A stretch of DNA of 47,961 nucleotides from Candidatus Sabulitectum sp. (GCA_021107435.1 JAIOSV010000122.1:1-47961), one strand, 5' to 3'; positions 24,360-33,848 are shown, counted from the stretch's first letter. A program made the numbers and translations. Notes: generated by a model from the sequence alone, not told the origin.

Positions 24360-25468
24360 GAATTCTGGCATTGAACTGGCGCGACCCGCATAACCCTGAA
24401 GCAGGCGGAGCCGAGATACATCTGCATGAAATCCTTAAACGTGCTGTTAAGGCCGGACACGAAGTTATCCATGTATCACATGCCATTCAGTGGCTGCCGG
24501 ACAAAGAGGTTATTGACGGAGTGCAGATCCGCCGTCACGGTAAATGGTACTCCTACAACTTCACACTGAAGAAATACTGCAAAGCCCTTGATCTGGATTC
24601 TTTCGATCTTATCATTGAAGATATCTGTAAAGTGCCGGTATTCTCTCCGCTGTGGTCAAAAACACCTGTACTTGCTATTGTTCCTCACCTGTTCGGAACC
24701 ACCGCCTACAGGGAAGTTTCAGTACTGAAAGCAATCTATGTAAACATGCTTGAGGCGATGATTCCCTGTGTCTACGGCAAGAGCAATTTTGTAGCAATCA
24801 GCGACAGCACAAAGCATGACCTTGTCAGACGGCGTATTCCCGCTGAACAGATCAGTGTAATCCCATGCGGAATCGACACTGACTTCTACAGACAGAATAC
24901 TGCTGTTGAACCGGAAAAGGGAAGACTTCTTTTCGTGGGAAGACTGAAAAAATACAAGGGTGTTCAACACCTGCTTAAGGCTATGAAAATACTGCAAAGC
25001 AAAAACATACCCACCAACCTCACAGTAATTGGTGAGGGAGATTATTCCCATGCCCTCAAACTGCTTGTGGGTAAGCTCAATCTGCAGGAAAGTGTCACAT
25101 TCGAGGGCTTTATCCCGCAGGAGGACAAACTCCATTGGCTTCAGAAAGCCTGTGTTGCCGTATTCCCATCCGCCAAAGAGGGTTGGGGACTTACAGTAAT
25201 TGAAGCCAACTGCTGCGGTACTCCTGTGGTAGCCAGTGATTCTGACGGCCTTCGAGACTCGGTGAAAGATGGTGAAACCGGCATTCTTGTAAAACACGAG
25301 GATTCCACTGCGCTTGCTAACGCTCTGGAAAGCATTCTCACCAATCCAGCGAAAAGAACAGAGCTCTCAAAAAATGCTCTTTCCTGGGCAAAAAGTTTTA
25401 ATTGGGATCATACCGGCGAAAGAATGCTGAAGGTAATAAACAGAACGGTGGAGGAAAACAATGCTTGA
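24356..25468 (+). CDS. GT4-type glycosyltransferase
   Basis: 370 aa, GTG start coupled (4-nt overlap) to the methyltransferase. N-terminal G-G-A-E-I-H-L-H-E-I is the acceptor-side motif of GT-B enzymes. The C-terminal GT4 domain has L-L-F-V-G-R-L-K-K-Y-K-G, then F-P-S-A-K-E-G-W-G-L-T-V-I-E-A-N-C-C-G-T-P-V-V-A-S, which is the E-x7-E nucleotide-sugar site. It transfers a sugar from an activated donor; the exact substrate is unknown. The stop overlaps the nitroreductase start by 8 nt. Confidence 0.9.
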   Translation: MRILALNWRDPHNPEAGGAEIHLHEILKRAVKAGHEVIHVSHAIQWLPDKEVIDGVQIRRHGKWYSYNFTLKKYCKALDLDSFDLIIEDICKVPVFSPLWSKTPVLAIVPHLFGTTAYREVSVLKAIYVNMLEAMIPCVYGKSNFVAISDSTKHDLVRRRIPAEQISVIPCGIDTDFYRQNTAVEPEKGRLLFVGRLKKYKGVQHLLKAMKILQSKNIPTNLTVIGEGDYSHALKLLVGKLNLQESVTFEGFIPQEDKLHWLQKACVAVFPSAKEGWGLTVIEANCCGTPVVASDSDGLRDSVKDGETGILVKHEDSTALANALESILTNPAKRTELSKNALSWAKSFNWDHTGERMLKVINRTVEENNA

Positions 25469-25964
25469 AGCAATAAGGAACAGAAGAAGCATACGAAAAT
25501 ATGCTAAGCAGGCTGTTCCACCGGAAAAGCTCGAGATTCTTCTCAGGGCAGCCATGCAGGCTCCGACAGCCCGCAATCTTCAACCGTGGGAATTCGTGGT
25601 TACTCAGAACAGAGGCATCATGAACAGAATCCCCGAGGTTCACCCCTACTCTCAGATGGTTCGCACGGCCGGAGCGGCAATTCTTGTATGTGGAAACAAA
25701 AAGCTCCGGAATGACATCTCATACCTTCTGGAAGACTGCTCTGCAGCTGTTCAGAATATTCTTCTGGAAGCAGTGAATCAGGAACTGGGTGCTGTATGGC
25801 TGGGAATCTACCCAAAGGAAGACAGGGTGCGGGGCATCTCCAGGCTGTTCAACCTGCCGGAGCACATCATTCCCATTGCTCTTGTTTCCATCGGCATTCC
25901 CGGAGAAACCAAAGAATTCGAAAATCGCTACAACACCGGGAAGATCCACACAGACTGCTGGTAG
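25461..25964 (+). CDS. Nitroreductase-family flavoprotein
   Basis: 167 aa. It begins L-E-A-I-R-N-R-R-S-I-R-K-Y (FMN phosphate site), A-P-T-A-R-N-L-Q-P-W-E-F-V, D-C-S-A-A-V-Q-N-I-L-L-E-A and A-V-W-L-G-I-Y-P. These are the standard motifs of FMN-dependent NAD(P)H nitroreductases. GGAGG lies before the ATG within the glycosyltransferase gene. Its physiological substrate is unknown; operon membership with a glycosyltransferase is probably incidental. Confidence 0.9.
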   Translation: MLEAIRNRRSIRKYAKQAVPPEKLEILLRAAMQAPTARNLQPWEFVVTQNRGIMNRIPEVHPYSQMVRTAGAAILVCGNKKLRNDISYLLEDCSAAVQNILLEAVNQELGAVWLGIYPKEDRVRGISRLFNLPEHIIPIALVSIGIPGETKEFENRYNTGKIHTDCW

Positions 25965-25990
25965 CTTTCAGGTTGGTAAAGTATTGCTTT

Positions 25991-27418
25991 TCAGTTTATC
26001 AGAATCATTCTGTGCCCGCTTACTGAACCATTTGAATCAAAGCGGCAGAAATACACCCCTCCCGGAGCGCGGTTTCCATAATTGTCGCAACCGTCCCAGG
26101 TTATTTCGAAAGATCCCTCATTCTGACAGCCGCAGTAAAGGTTCCTTATTCTGTGACCCGCCAGGTCATAAACAACCAGATGAGTTTCTCCAGCCTGCCC
26201 AAGCACATATTTAATTACAGTTGTTTTTGTAAATGGATTCGGGTAATTCCCGGAGATGCCGGAAGCCATTTCGGGGTCTAACGCTTCTTCCGAAGTGAAT
26301 CCGGACGTGCCCGCATTATAGCATAAGAGCCAGTAATCACATGGCTGTATATTTGCCAGAGCAGTAACAGCAGCCACCACAAAGTGATCAGTATTGATGT
26401 CGTAAAGAATGTCAATAGCATATTCATAATTATGGCCCTGTATGCCGAAAATACTCTCCCAGATTGTTTCGCCGTTCCCGTCTGTTCTGAACAGAAAGGC
26501 ATCAGTGAAATTGTTAGCGAATCCACCGGCAATCAGATCTCCGTTTCCCAAAGAAGTGATTGCTTGAAGAGCTCTTGTCCCTTCATATTCTTTTCTCCAC
26601 TCTTCATTACCGTCTGCATCAGTCTTTAATAGAATGGAATTGAAGTCATTTGGTTGCATGTGGTAACCAGAAATACAGTACCCGCCATCGACTGTTTTAC
26701 ACGCATCACTGGCTGTAATATGGCTGAAAAGAAATGAGCCGTATGTTCTCGACCACAACTCTGATCCATCGGAATTGAACTTAATAAGCAAAACTAATGG
26801 CGGATTTGATATATTCGCAACATCGCATGCGACTATCAAACTTCCATTTGCTTCTTCCATAATCCAACTGCAGTTGTTCTGGAAGTATTCATCGTAAACA
26901 GTCTGCCATTCAAGATTATCCTCGGAATCATACTTCTGCAGTTTAATGTTGATCTCGTACTGAGCTGCTCCAGAAGTCCCGTACAAAAGAATGTATCCCC
27001 CGTCTGATGTGGCTAAGGCAATCAGTTTTGTATACCGATAAATATCCGGATCTATGGAAGTCCAAAGAGTATCTCCCGCTGCGTCTGTTCTGATAAAAAC
27101 ACCACAGTCGTTTGAAGATTTGCCTGCTATAATAAATCCGCCATCATTCAGTTGATCGATTGAATAGCCACGTACTATTGGCATAAACGGAATTCCGTAT
27201 AGCCTGGAAAGAACTTCGTTTCCAGTACTGTCAAAAATGCGAAGGGAGATTAAAGAATCACAGGCACCCACATACGCATAGCAATCGTTCTGAGTTAATA
27301 CTCCGTCTGCGACGTATTCCAGAAAAGGATTATCGTCGTAAACAGTCCAGAGCGTATCCGGAGGTTCCTCTGCAAGTATGGCTGTTACTACAATAAGAAC
27401 TGCAGAAAGTGCTTTCAC
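25991..27418 (-). CDS. Secreted repeat (propeller-like) protein with C-terminal sorting module
   Basis: 475 aa. Signal peptide MKALSAVLIVVTAILA, then about seven repeats of the form D-G-G-x-x-(I/L)-x-G and K-x-D-x-x-G-x-x-x-W (for example D-G-G-F-I-I-A-G-K; K-T-D-A-D-G-N-E-E-W). This is the pattern of delta-60/beta-propeller repeat exoproteins. The C-terminal ~80 residues have Y-P-N-P-F-T-K-T-T, L-V-V-Y-D-L-A-G-H-R-I, W-D-G-C-D-N-Y-G and P-G-G-V-Y-F-C-R-F, the PNP/FlgD-Ig-type module shared with other exoproteins here. Function unknown. Confidence 0.8.
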   Translation of the reverse strand: MKALSAVLIVVTAILAEEPPDTLWTVYDDNPFLEYVADGVLTQNDCYAYVGACDSLISLRIFDSTGNEVLSRLYGIPFMPIVRGYSIDQLNDGGFIIAGKSSNDCGVFIRTDAAGDTLWTSIDPDIYRYTKLIALATSDGGYILLYGTSGAAQYEINIKLQKYDSEDNLEWQTVYDEYFQNNCSWIMEEANGSLIVACDVANISNPPLVLLIKFNSDGSELWSRTYGSFLFSHITASDACKTVDGGYCISGYHMQPNDFNSILLKTDADGNEEWRKEYEGTRALQAITSLGNGDLIAGGFANNFTDAFLFRTDGNGETIWESIFGIQGHNYEYAIDILYDINTDHFVVAAVTALANIQPCDYWLLCYNAGTSGFTSEEALDPEMASGISGNYPNPFTKTTVIKYVLGQAGETHLVVYDLAGHRIRNLYCGCQNEGSFEITWDGCDNYGNRAPGGVYFCRFDSNGSVSGHRMILIN

Positions 27419-27687
27419 TGTTTTACCCTTTCTCTATTGGATGCTTTTGTACAAGCCTTACAACATACATATATATCTACAGTATATAGTTTAACCAAAT
27501 CTCTCAAGCAAGTACTTGCTCAATAAATTACTAATATAATTACTGTGTACTTTATTTAAATATTTCGCTGGAGTATTTTTCCAATAATCTTTCGCACATT
27601 GACAACCGGGGAAAATGGTGAATCCGAAGACAGTTGCGTAAACTATTCTGTTATTGTATCTTAAAATACAACAGCGGAAGGATGGCA

Positions 27688-28857
27688 ATGCACACTGTTT
27701 CTGCAGACAGCGAATTTCTTGAGAGAGTGCTTGCTGCCGGGGCAATACTGGTGAATATTGGAGATATTGACATTCTGCTTGAGCAGATCCTCACCGAAGC
27801 CCGATTCTTCACCAATGCTGATGCCGGTTCAATCTATACAGTTGAGGGAAATGTTCTCTCCTTCTGTCATTCCCAGAATGAAACAATCATATCCAGGGGT
27901 GAAAGAATCCCCTACACACGCTTTACTATTCCTATAAATAAATCCAGTATGGCCGGATACGTTGCATGCACAAGCGAGATTCTTAATATAGACGATGTAC
28001 GAAAGATTCCAGAGGAAGCTCCATATTCCTTTGATGACAGCTACGATAGAATAGCATGCTACCGCACCAGGTCTACTCTTACACTCCCGCTGACAAACAA
28101 CCGTCACGTCGTTGTGGGCGTTCTTCAACTGATAAACGCAAAGGCTGATCAGAGAGAATTCATTCCTTTTCACAACAGCATGGAACCTCTCGCAAAATAC
28201 TATGCCACACTTGGCGCTCTTGCTCTGGAGCGCGCTATGATGACCAGAACACTTCTTATGCGAATGGTAAACATGACAGAGATGCGAGACCCTAAGGAGA
28301 CAGGGCCACATGTAAACAGAGTTGGCAGCTATTCCGTCATTATTTACGACTCATGGGCAAAGGCCAATGGAATTGATGAGAAAGACAGAGTTCACAATCG
28401 TGATATTCTCAGAATGGCCGCGATGCTTCACGATGTGGGCAAAACAGGAATAAGTGATATCATCCTGAAAAAGCCGGGCAACCTGACCGCAGACGAAAGA
28501 AAACTTATGGAGAAACACTGTTCCATAGGTGCTGAAGTTCTGCGAAACTGTGAATCAGCATTCGATGAAATGGCCAGAGACATCGCTCTCAACCACCATG
28601 AGAATTGGGATGGTTCCGGCTACCCAGCGGGGCTGAAAGGGAAAAAAATCCCTTTTATGGCAAGAATTGCCGCAATTGCTGATGTGTTTGATGCCCTTAG
28701 TTCTCAGAGAGCTTACAAGGACCCATGGCCCGACAACAAAGTAACAGAAGAAATGGAAAAGCTTTTCATTGGTAAGTTCGATCCTGATCTGAAAGTTCAC
28801 CTTATCTCTCAGCTTGACGCGCTTAGAGAAATCAAGGAAAGCTACCCCGAGCAATAA
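27688..28857 (+). CDS. GAF + HD-GYP cyclic-di-GMP phosphodiesterase
   Basis: The start at 27688 is chosen because GGAAGG lies 6 nt upstream (ATG 27682 abuts that site; the frame opens at 27634). Residues ~10-175 are a GAF sensor domain (D-A-G-S-I-Y-T-V; T-L-P-L-T-N; G-V-L-Q-L-I-N-A). Then HD-GYP: A-A-M-L-H-D-V-G-K-T-G-I and N-H-H-E-N-W-D-G-S-G-Y-P, with the metal ligands and GYP triad intact. It should hydrolyse c-di-GMP to GMP and opposes GGDEF enzymes such as the one at 35005. Cytoplasmic, single gene. Confidence 0.9.
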   Translation: MHTVSADSEFLERVLAAGAILVNIGDIDILLEQILTEARFFTNADAGSIYTVEGNVLSFCHSQNETIISRGERIPYTRFTIPINKSSMAGYVACTSEILNIDDVRKIPEEAPYSFDDSYDRIACYRTRSTLTLPLTNNRHVVVGVLQLINAKADQREFIPFHNSMEPLAKYYATLGALALERAMMTRTLLMRMVNMTEMRDPKETGPHVNRVGSYSVIIYDSWAKANGIDEKDRVHNRDILRMAAMLHDVGKTGISDIILKKPGNLTADERKLMEKHCSIGAEVLRNCESAFDEMARDIALNHHENWDGSGYPAGLKGKKIPFMARIAAIADVFDALSSQRAYKDPWPDNKVTEEMEKLFIGKFDPDLKVHLISQLDALREIKESYPEQ

Positions 28858-28936
28858 AACAAAGCGGGCAAAGCTTTTTTGTCAACAAAGCCACGACAGC
28901 GGAAAAGTGTTTCTTCCGGTTCAGCCGGTACACGTT

Positions 28937-29092
28937 ATGCTTCAGGCAATGCTGCTCTCCGGCTTCCGCCGGGACGCGCGATGCTTCAGGCAATGCTGCT
29001 CTCCGGCTTCCGCCGGGACGCGCGATGCTTCAGGCAATGCTGCTCTCCGGCTTCCGCCGGGACGCGCGATGCTTCAGGCAATGCTGCTCTCC
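28937..29092 (+). repeat. 44-bp tandem repeat array (3 full copies + 24 bp)
   Basis: Units at 28937-28980, 28981-29024 and 29025-29068, then a partial at 29069-29092; the copies are identical. Each contains the small hairpin CCGGC-TTCC-GCCGG. A degenerate earlier copy is visible upstream (CCGGTTCAGCCGG at ~28918). The repeat length is not a multiple of 3, so the short ORFs crossing it are artefacts. No spacers, so not CRISPR. It is a minisatellite; copy number may vary between strains. Confidence 0.9.
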
Positions 29093-29247
29093 CAGTCTTC
29101 TGCGTAGATAATCTTTTTGCCCTTTGAACCGAAGGCACTTACAACATCTACCCCCGGTATCATTCTTACATAGCCAATCCCCCGTGCAGAGCTGTAACCG
29201 TCATCAGCACTCACTATGTTTGAAACAACACCAGTGTTACTGATTGC
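29074..29247 (-). pseudogene. C-terminal remnant of an unidentified gene
   Basis: 58 codons open on the minus strand from a TAG at ~29250 to a TGA inside the tandem repeats (29074-29076). The reading (SNIVSADDGYSSARGIGYV, then M-I-P-G-V-D-V-V-S-A-F-G-S-K-G-K-K-I) is low in stops and looks protein-like, but I cannot name it. No usable start is present, so it is the tail of a decayed or deleted gene whose last codons fell into the repeat. Confidence 0.4.
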
Positions 29248-29298
29248 CTATTCAACAACAGACACCAACGGTACTATTCTTATATTGTAAAAACTATT

Positions 29299-30732
29299 TC
29301 AAGATATTTTAAACTTGTTCTTCTTAAAAACCAGCTCATCTCCTGAGAAAACAGTGGGAAACAGAGAAGACAGTTCCCAGTTTGCTATATCGTCAGCAAT
29401 GGTTCCACCGATTCTCTTATTACTCCCAAACGCAATATTTACAGCTCCGCATCTCATATTCGCGATTTTCGGTAGTAACTTCGAGCTCTTGATCTGACAG
29501 TTCAGACCGAAACCGATCTGACTGATAGTTCTTCCCTCAATCCCTTGACTATCCAGTCTTGCCTGTAAAAGATCAAGACCCTTATCAGCTTTAGCATTAA
29601 CAACAACGTTATTCTCTATCTTAAGTCGGACTCCAGATATTCTGGTTACATCATCAGGAAGAAGCTCACAGTAAATCTCCCCATTGATACCTGCCTCTTC
29701 CGGTAACATTTCTATTCCACCTGAAGGCATAATGTATTCCTTATGGCCTGTATAAAACTCTGACAAGGGTCCGGCAAAAAGAATGTAATTGTCACTTTTT
29801 AATTCTACTTGAAGTTCAGCATGCTGTCCGCTTTCAATCCTGAATTTTTTTCTCGAAAGAAGAATGTCCGCTGTTTCTTTCATTATTCTGTAATCGTTCA
29901 TCTTCAGGGAGGCAGCTTTCCAGTACATCTCCATGCGCTCAAATATCCGGGGCTCATTCTGAAAGTCCTGCTCAAATGATAATAGAGATACCACCATTGT
30001 TCGTAGATCCTCGTTCATTCTGAGGCCAGGTAACGCTTCTCTTCTTATTCGCGCGATTTTGTCTAATCTTTCCGCCGGGATGCTGCTCATATCCAACTTG
30101 GGAGGATTACCGAGATTTATCCAGACATCGGCCCATTCGAATTCATCAGATTTGTAATTGAAAAAATTCTGAACACTGTCTATTGGAACTGAGGACATCA
30201 ATTTCTTCACTAGAAAGGGACTATTAAGAAAGATTCGAAATTCCGCACCTGCATGTAGTATACTGGCGGCAAGTCTCTCAAGAAATTCGATATTATTCCA
30301 CATATACATGATATATACTTTAGTATCTTTAGTTATTTTCAGGCTTTCATTGACTATTATATCTATACATTCATTTATATACTTATTCATTCTAGTGTAC
30401 TGCACATTGTCTAAGTATGCATTACTTAAAGATCTTAATATTTTATCAGGAGCCTTGCCCACGTCTGTATGTATCAGAAAGTTTTCTGCAGTTGCTCTAT
30501 AGAACTTTTCGGTAGCACCGCGTCTTTTTTCAGTTCTTACTATTTCGATCAGATTGTGTTTTTCAAGTTTCCTTAGATAGTAAGACGCCAGACCACAATC
30601 CATTCCGGTTTCACCTGCAATACCTATTCCAGAATATTCCTGTTTTCTTAGCATGTCTAGAATTGCGTAGGCATTCTCATTGGCAAGAAGCTTGAGTTCT
30701 TTCGGGCTGGATAATACCTGAAGACCTTTCAT
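29299..30732 (-). CDS. ArsR-type winged helix fused to inactive M29 aminopeptidase-like domain
   Basis: 477 aa. Residues 1-90 are an ArsR-like winged helix (L-A-N-E-N-A-Y-A-I-L-D-M-L; then L-A-S-Y-Y-L-R-K-L-E-K-H-N-L-I). From ~115 the sequence follows the M29 / aminopeptidase T family: a Rossmann-like half, then P-S-G-G-I-E-M-L-P, V-N-A-K-A-D-K-G-L-D-L-L, I-S-Q-I-G-F-G-L-N and G-A-V-N-I-A-F-G-S-N-K-R-I-G-G. At the positions of the metal ligands (GE-V-F-T, E-L-G-I-G, V-H-I-A, H-x-D) it has G, Q, N and no HxD. It is therefore probably not a peptidase but a ligand-sensing repressor or activator. No signal peptide. Confidence 0.75.
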   Translation of the reverse strand: MKGLQVLSSPKELKLLANENAYAILDMLRKQEYSGIGIAGETGMDCGLASYYLRKLEKHNLIEIVRTEKRRGATEKFYRATAENFLIHTDVGKAPDKILRSLSNAYLDNVQYTRMNKYINECIDIIVNESLKITKDTKVYIMYMWNNIEFLERLAASILHAGAEFRIFLNSPFLVKKLMSSVPIDSVQNFFNYKSDEFEWADVWINLGNPPKLDMSSIPAERLDKIARIRREALPGLRMNEDLRTMVVSLLSFEQDFQNEPRIFERMEMYWKAASLKMNDYRIMKETADILLSRKKFRIESGQHAELQVELKSDNYILFAGPLSEFYTGHKEYIMPSGGIEMLPEEAGINGEIYCELLPDDVTRISGVRLKIENNVVVNAKADKGLDLLQARLDSQGIEGRTISQIGFGLNCQIKSSKLLPKIANMRCGAVNIAFGSNKRIGGTIADDIANWELSSLFPTVFSGDELVFKKNKFKIS

Positions 30733-31397
30733 GTATACTCCCTAAATAGAAGACAATACCATCTGTTCATTCCCAGCAGAAATGTGGTCTATGCCATTCC
30801 TGAGAATTATCTCTGCAACAATTCGTGCTGATTTAAGAAAAAAGCATGCGCCCAATAAGCTTCACAGCCACTCTGTACAACCAATTATATACAATGTGCA
30901 TATTTCCGTGCGAAAGAATACAGATCATGTACTTATTAATAAAATCTGATTGACTCATTCAACAATGGATAATCAATGTCAAGCCTTCGAGTAATTGGTG
31001 GGAGTTTCTCCCTTATCAGAAAGTTATCCATTCAACCGGCAGATATCTCAATACATGCAGCAATTCCTGGTGTTCTAATTTCACTTAAAAGGGTCTACTG
31101 CAGTCCGATACATCACAATCGGTAACAACTATATCAAATTGCATATCCGCAGGAAATGATTTCAATACTGCACTTGACACCAACTCAATACTTCAAAATA
31201 TATTGTAGAATAATATTTCTATAATGCACATATCTTCTGGTGTCAAAAGAAGTCATAATTATGTTTGGGGAGTAAATTGAATCATAACTACAAATCGGCT
31301 TACCGGATGTAATGGGAAAACCACTGTATTGATGGACGTAGCCTCTTGAACTATAATGAGTTGAATAATATTATTCACTCCAAGAAAGGGGAATATT
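30733..31397. other. 665-bp intergenic region between divergent genes
   Basis: AT-rich, no ORF. It must contain the promoters of both the ArsR-M29 gene (minus) and the C25-like gene (plus). One candidate plus-strand promoter is listed separately. No RNA gene recognised. Confidence 0.5.
31174..31204 (+). promoter_or_regulatory. Candidate promoter for the C25-like gene
   Basis: TTGACA at 31174-31179 and TATATT at 31199-31204, spacing 19 nt (AATATA at 17 nt is an alternative). It would give a ~190-nt untranslated leader before the ATG at 31398. The long spacing makes this tentative. Confidence 0.3.
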
Positions 31398-33827
31398 ATG
31401 AGAGATATCACTGTTTTGCTGGTTCTGTTTTCCATGGCAACGGCGGATTGGGTCGACTTCGGAATTTCCGACCTGGATCATGCAAGCCTGGAAGTGGTGG
31501 AATGTACCGCCTCCGGTTTTGTGGTGGACATCACACTACCCGGATTCCGGAATAACTCATTCACAGAAAATGGAATAACATTCAATTCCATCAGCGTGCC
31601 AGCCCTTACACCATACGCCGATGCCGAGGGAGCGCCAATGCTCCCAAAGGCATCCTTCATGGCAGCCATTCCGAATAACCCCAATGTATCCATCAGGGTG
31701 GAGGTACTTGAAACACCAGTTGTTATCGGGAATATTACTCCCTCACCCATGCAGCCGATCCCGTATAAAAGCTCGTGCGATCCGGTCCCCTTTACTTACC
31801 TGCCGGAAGCCTACAATCATGAATCGTATCCTGCTTCGGAAGCTGTGTTCGAGGATGCCGGAACACTCCGCGGAGTTAACCTGGGCCGATTCACTGTCAT
31901 TCCCTTCCATTGGGATGCAGAAACAGGTCTTCTTACCGTTACTCCCAGGCTTCGTGTAACAGTGGATCTGGGAGGAAGCGTTCATGTCGACCCAAGGCTT
32001 CAGAGCAGGTTCTTCATGAATACCTACAGAACCCTTGTTAATTCGGAGATGCTTGGCGAACCCGAAAGAACCATCAGCTCCGAAAACAGTGAGCCGGTTA
32101 AAGCCTACAACATCAGACAGGCAAGGGATATCACCGAAGCCGATCTGCTGATAATCGCCGGAGATGATTTTGTCGATACCATGATGGATGCTTTCGTCGA
32201 TGCGAAAATGGACCAGGGCTACCTTACCGCCATAGTGGCAGCTGGCAGCTGGACTGAAACAGAGATCAAAGACTACATACAGAACGCATATGACAACTGG
32301 GTCATACCCCCCAGCTTCATTCTGTTCGTTGGAGATAATGAACAGTTAACCGCAACGACCGGCACTGTTGATCCTTTCGGGATTGTGGATACCGATAACA
32401 GGTATGTCTGCATGGATGGTTCCACTGACTACCAGGCGGATATCTTCCATGCCAGGTTCGCGACTCCCACAATCAACTATCCCATCGTTGAGGAAAAGAT
32501 CCTTAAATGGGAGTTCGACCCCCTGATGGACGCGGATTTCTGGGGGAATGTTCTCTGCGCGGGATTTTTCCATTCTACCGAGCCAAACGGCATAATTGAA
32601 CATATGTGGTGCTGCTTCACCTCAGAAACAGTTCGCGATACGTATACGAACATTTACGGAAAGACCGTTCATCGGGAATACGTCAAGGATACTATTGGTT
32701 CACCTCCGTATTACTACAACTCAGTTCTTCCCGGCACAGGGCAGATGATTCCCGTGGATATTGTCTATGATGGCGGCCCCTCAGGTATCGTTGCAAGCAT
32801 AAACAGCGGAGTTTTCATTGCTAACCACGTGAGCCACGGTGATGTTAACGGATGGGCTTACCCGGAATTCTTAACTTCCCATCTCTCGGGTTTAACAAAC
32901 GGCGAGAAAACTCCTATGGTAATCAGTATCAATGTCCGGACCGGTAAATTCACCGATGACTGCTTTGCTGAGAATATCTTCCGGATGGATGGAGGAGCTG
33001 TTGGTGTTTACGCTCCGACAGGTGTGAGTGCCTATTACTTTTCTGAATACCTCTGCTTCGGTCTCTACAAATCCTTCAACGATGAGTTCACTGATCCTCC
33101 CGCGCTGTACACCGATCCTACAGGTAACTACCTTGCCGGTCAGGCACTCATGACTTCAAAGATTGAGATGGAAGCTTCTGCTCCTTATCGTCCTGCCGGT
33201 TTTTCCGATTACTCAGAATTGATATGGGATATTTTCCACTGGTTCGGCGACCCAACCATGGATATGCGCACGGCAGTGCCGCATGAGCTTTCAGTAACCG
33301 CACCCTACTACCTGCCTGAGGGTTCCACACAGGCTACCTTCTCCGTGAGCGAACCGGAAGGGGCGGTGGAAAACGCTCTTGTATGCATAACCCATGACAA
33401 TCTCTGGGCAAGCGGTCTTACCGACGAAAGCGGCAATGTTACCCTTACTTTCGATCCAATTGGAAACTTGAACGATATCTGCTGGATGGCTACCGCACAT
33501 AACGCGCTACCCAAAGAGGATGTTATTAACACTATGGGAATAGGCGATGATCCCGAAGGCGTCGTAACCATAGTGGGATCACCTCATCCCAACCCGGCAA
33601 GCGGTCAGGTTACTTTCCCGGTTTCACTCTCAGGCGAAGGCCTTTTTGAGATGACCATCTACGATACCGTCGGAAGGACTGTCGCAATGGTACACTCCGG
33701 AGAACTTGAAGCCGGTGCCCATTCCTTTGTCTGGGATATCAGTGATGTGCCGCAGGGTATTTACATGATCCGATCCATCGACCCTGCTGGTTCGATCACA
33801 ACCAACAGAGTAGTGGTTTGTAAATAA
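31398..33827 (+). CDS. Secreted C25-family homologue lacking the catalytic Cys
   Basis: 809 aa. Signal peptide at residues 1-16 (MRDITVLLVLFSMATA), pro-region to ~240, then the C25 fold (L-L-I-I-A-G-D-D-F-V-D; I-L-F-V-G-D-N-E-Q-L-T; Y-Q-A-D-I-F-H-A-R-F). The His is kept: H480 in N-H-V-S-H-G-D. In place of the family's S-I-N-C-x-T-G, the sequence has S-I-N-V-R-T-G (V513), so the nucleophile is missing while flanking residues (T-G-K-F ... C-F-A-E-N-I-F) are intact. The Ig-like region ~635-720 and the PNP sorting-like end (H-P-N-P-A-S-G ... P-Q-G-I-Y-M-I) complete it. AAGGGG precedes the ATG. Likely a pseudoenzyme: binding, inhibitory or structural role. Confidence 0.85.
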   Translation: MRDITVLLVLFSMATADWVDFGISDLDHASLEVVECTASGFVVDITLPGFRNNSFTENGITFNSISVPALTPYADAEGAPMLPKASFMAAIPNNPNVSIRVEVLETPVVIGNITPSPMQPIPYKSSCDPVPFTYLPEAYNHESYPASEAVFEDAGTLRGVNLGRFTVIPFHWDAETGLLTVTPRLRVTVDLGGSVHVDPRLQSRFFMNTYRTLVNSEMLGEPERTISSENSEPVKAYNIRQARDITEADLLIIAGDDFVDTMMDAFVDAKMDQGYLTAIVAAGSWTETEIKDYIQNAYDNWVIPPSFILFVGDNEQLTATTGTVDPFGIVDTDNRYVCMDGSTDYQADIFHARFATPTINYPIVEEKILKWEFDPLMDADFWGNVLCAGFFHSTEPNGIIEHMWCCFTSETVRDTYTNIYGKTVHREYVKDTIGSPPYYYNSVLPGTGQMIPVDIVYDGGPSGIVASINSGVFIANHVSHGDVNGWAYPEFLTSHLSGLTNGEKTPMVISINVRTGKFTDDCFAENIFRMDGGAVGVYAPTGVSAYYFSEYLCFGLYKSFNDEFTDPPALYTDPTGNYLAGQALMTSKIEMEASAPYRPAGFSDYSELIWDIFHWFGDPTMDMRTAVPHELSVTAPYYLPEGSTQATFSVSEPEGAVENALVCITHDNLWASGLTDESGNVTLTFDPIGNLNDICWMATAHNALPKEDVINTMGIGDDPEGVVTIVGSPHPNPASGQVTFPVSLSGEGLFEMTIYDTVGRTVAMVHSGELEAGAHSFVWDISDVPQGIYMIRSIDPAGSITTNRVVVCK

Positions 33828-33848
33828 ACCCTGCTGATCTGAGTAAAG

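Noticed and set aside
28859..28884. Rho-independent terminator after the HD-GYP gene
   Set aside because: AAAGC / GCTTT stem is only 5 bp and mostly A-T; the T-run is present but the hairpin is too weak to call.
28937..29092. CRISPR array
   Set aside because: Repeats are directly adjacent with no unique spacers, and no cas genes lie nearby.
28814..29127. ORFs of 82-97 aa across the tandem repeats
   Set aside because: They translate the same 44-bp repeat in shifting frames; no ribosome site and low-complexity sequence.
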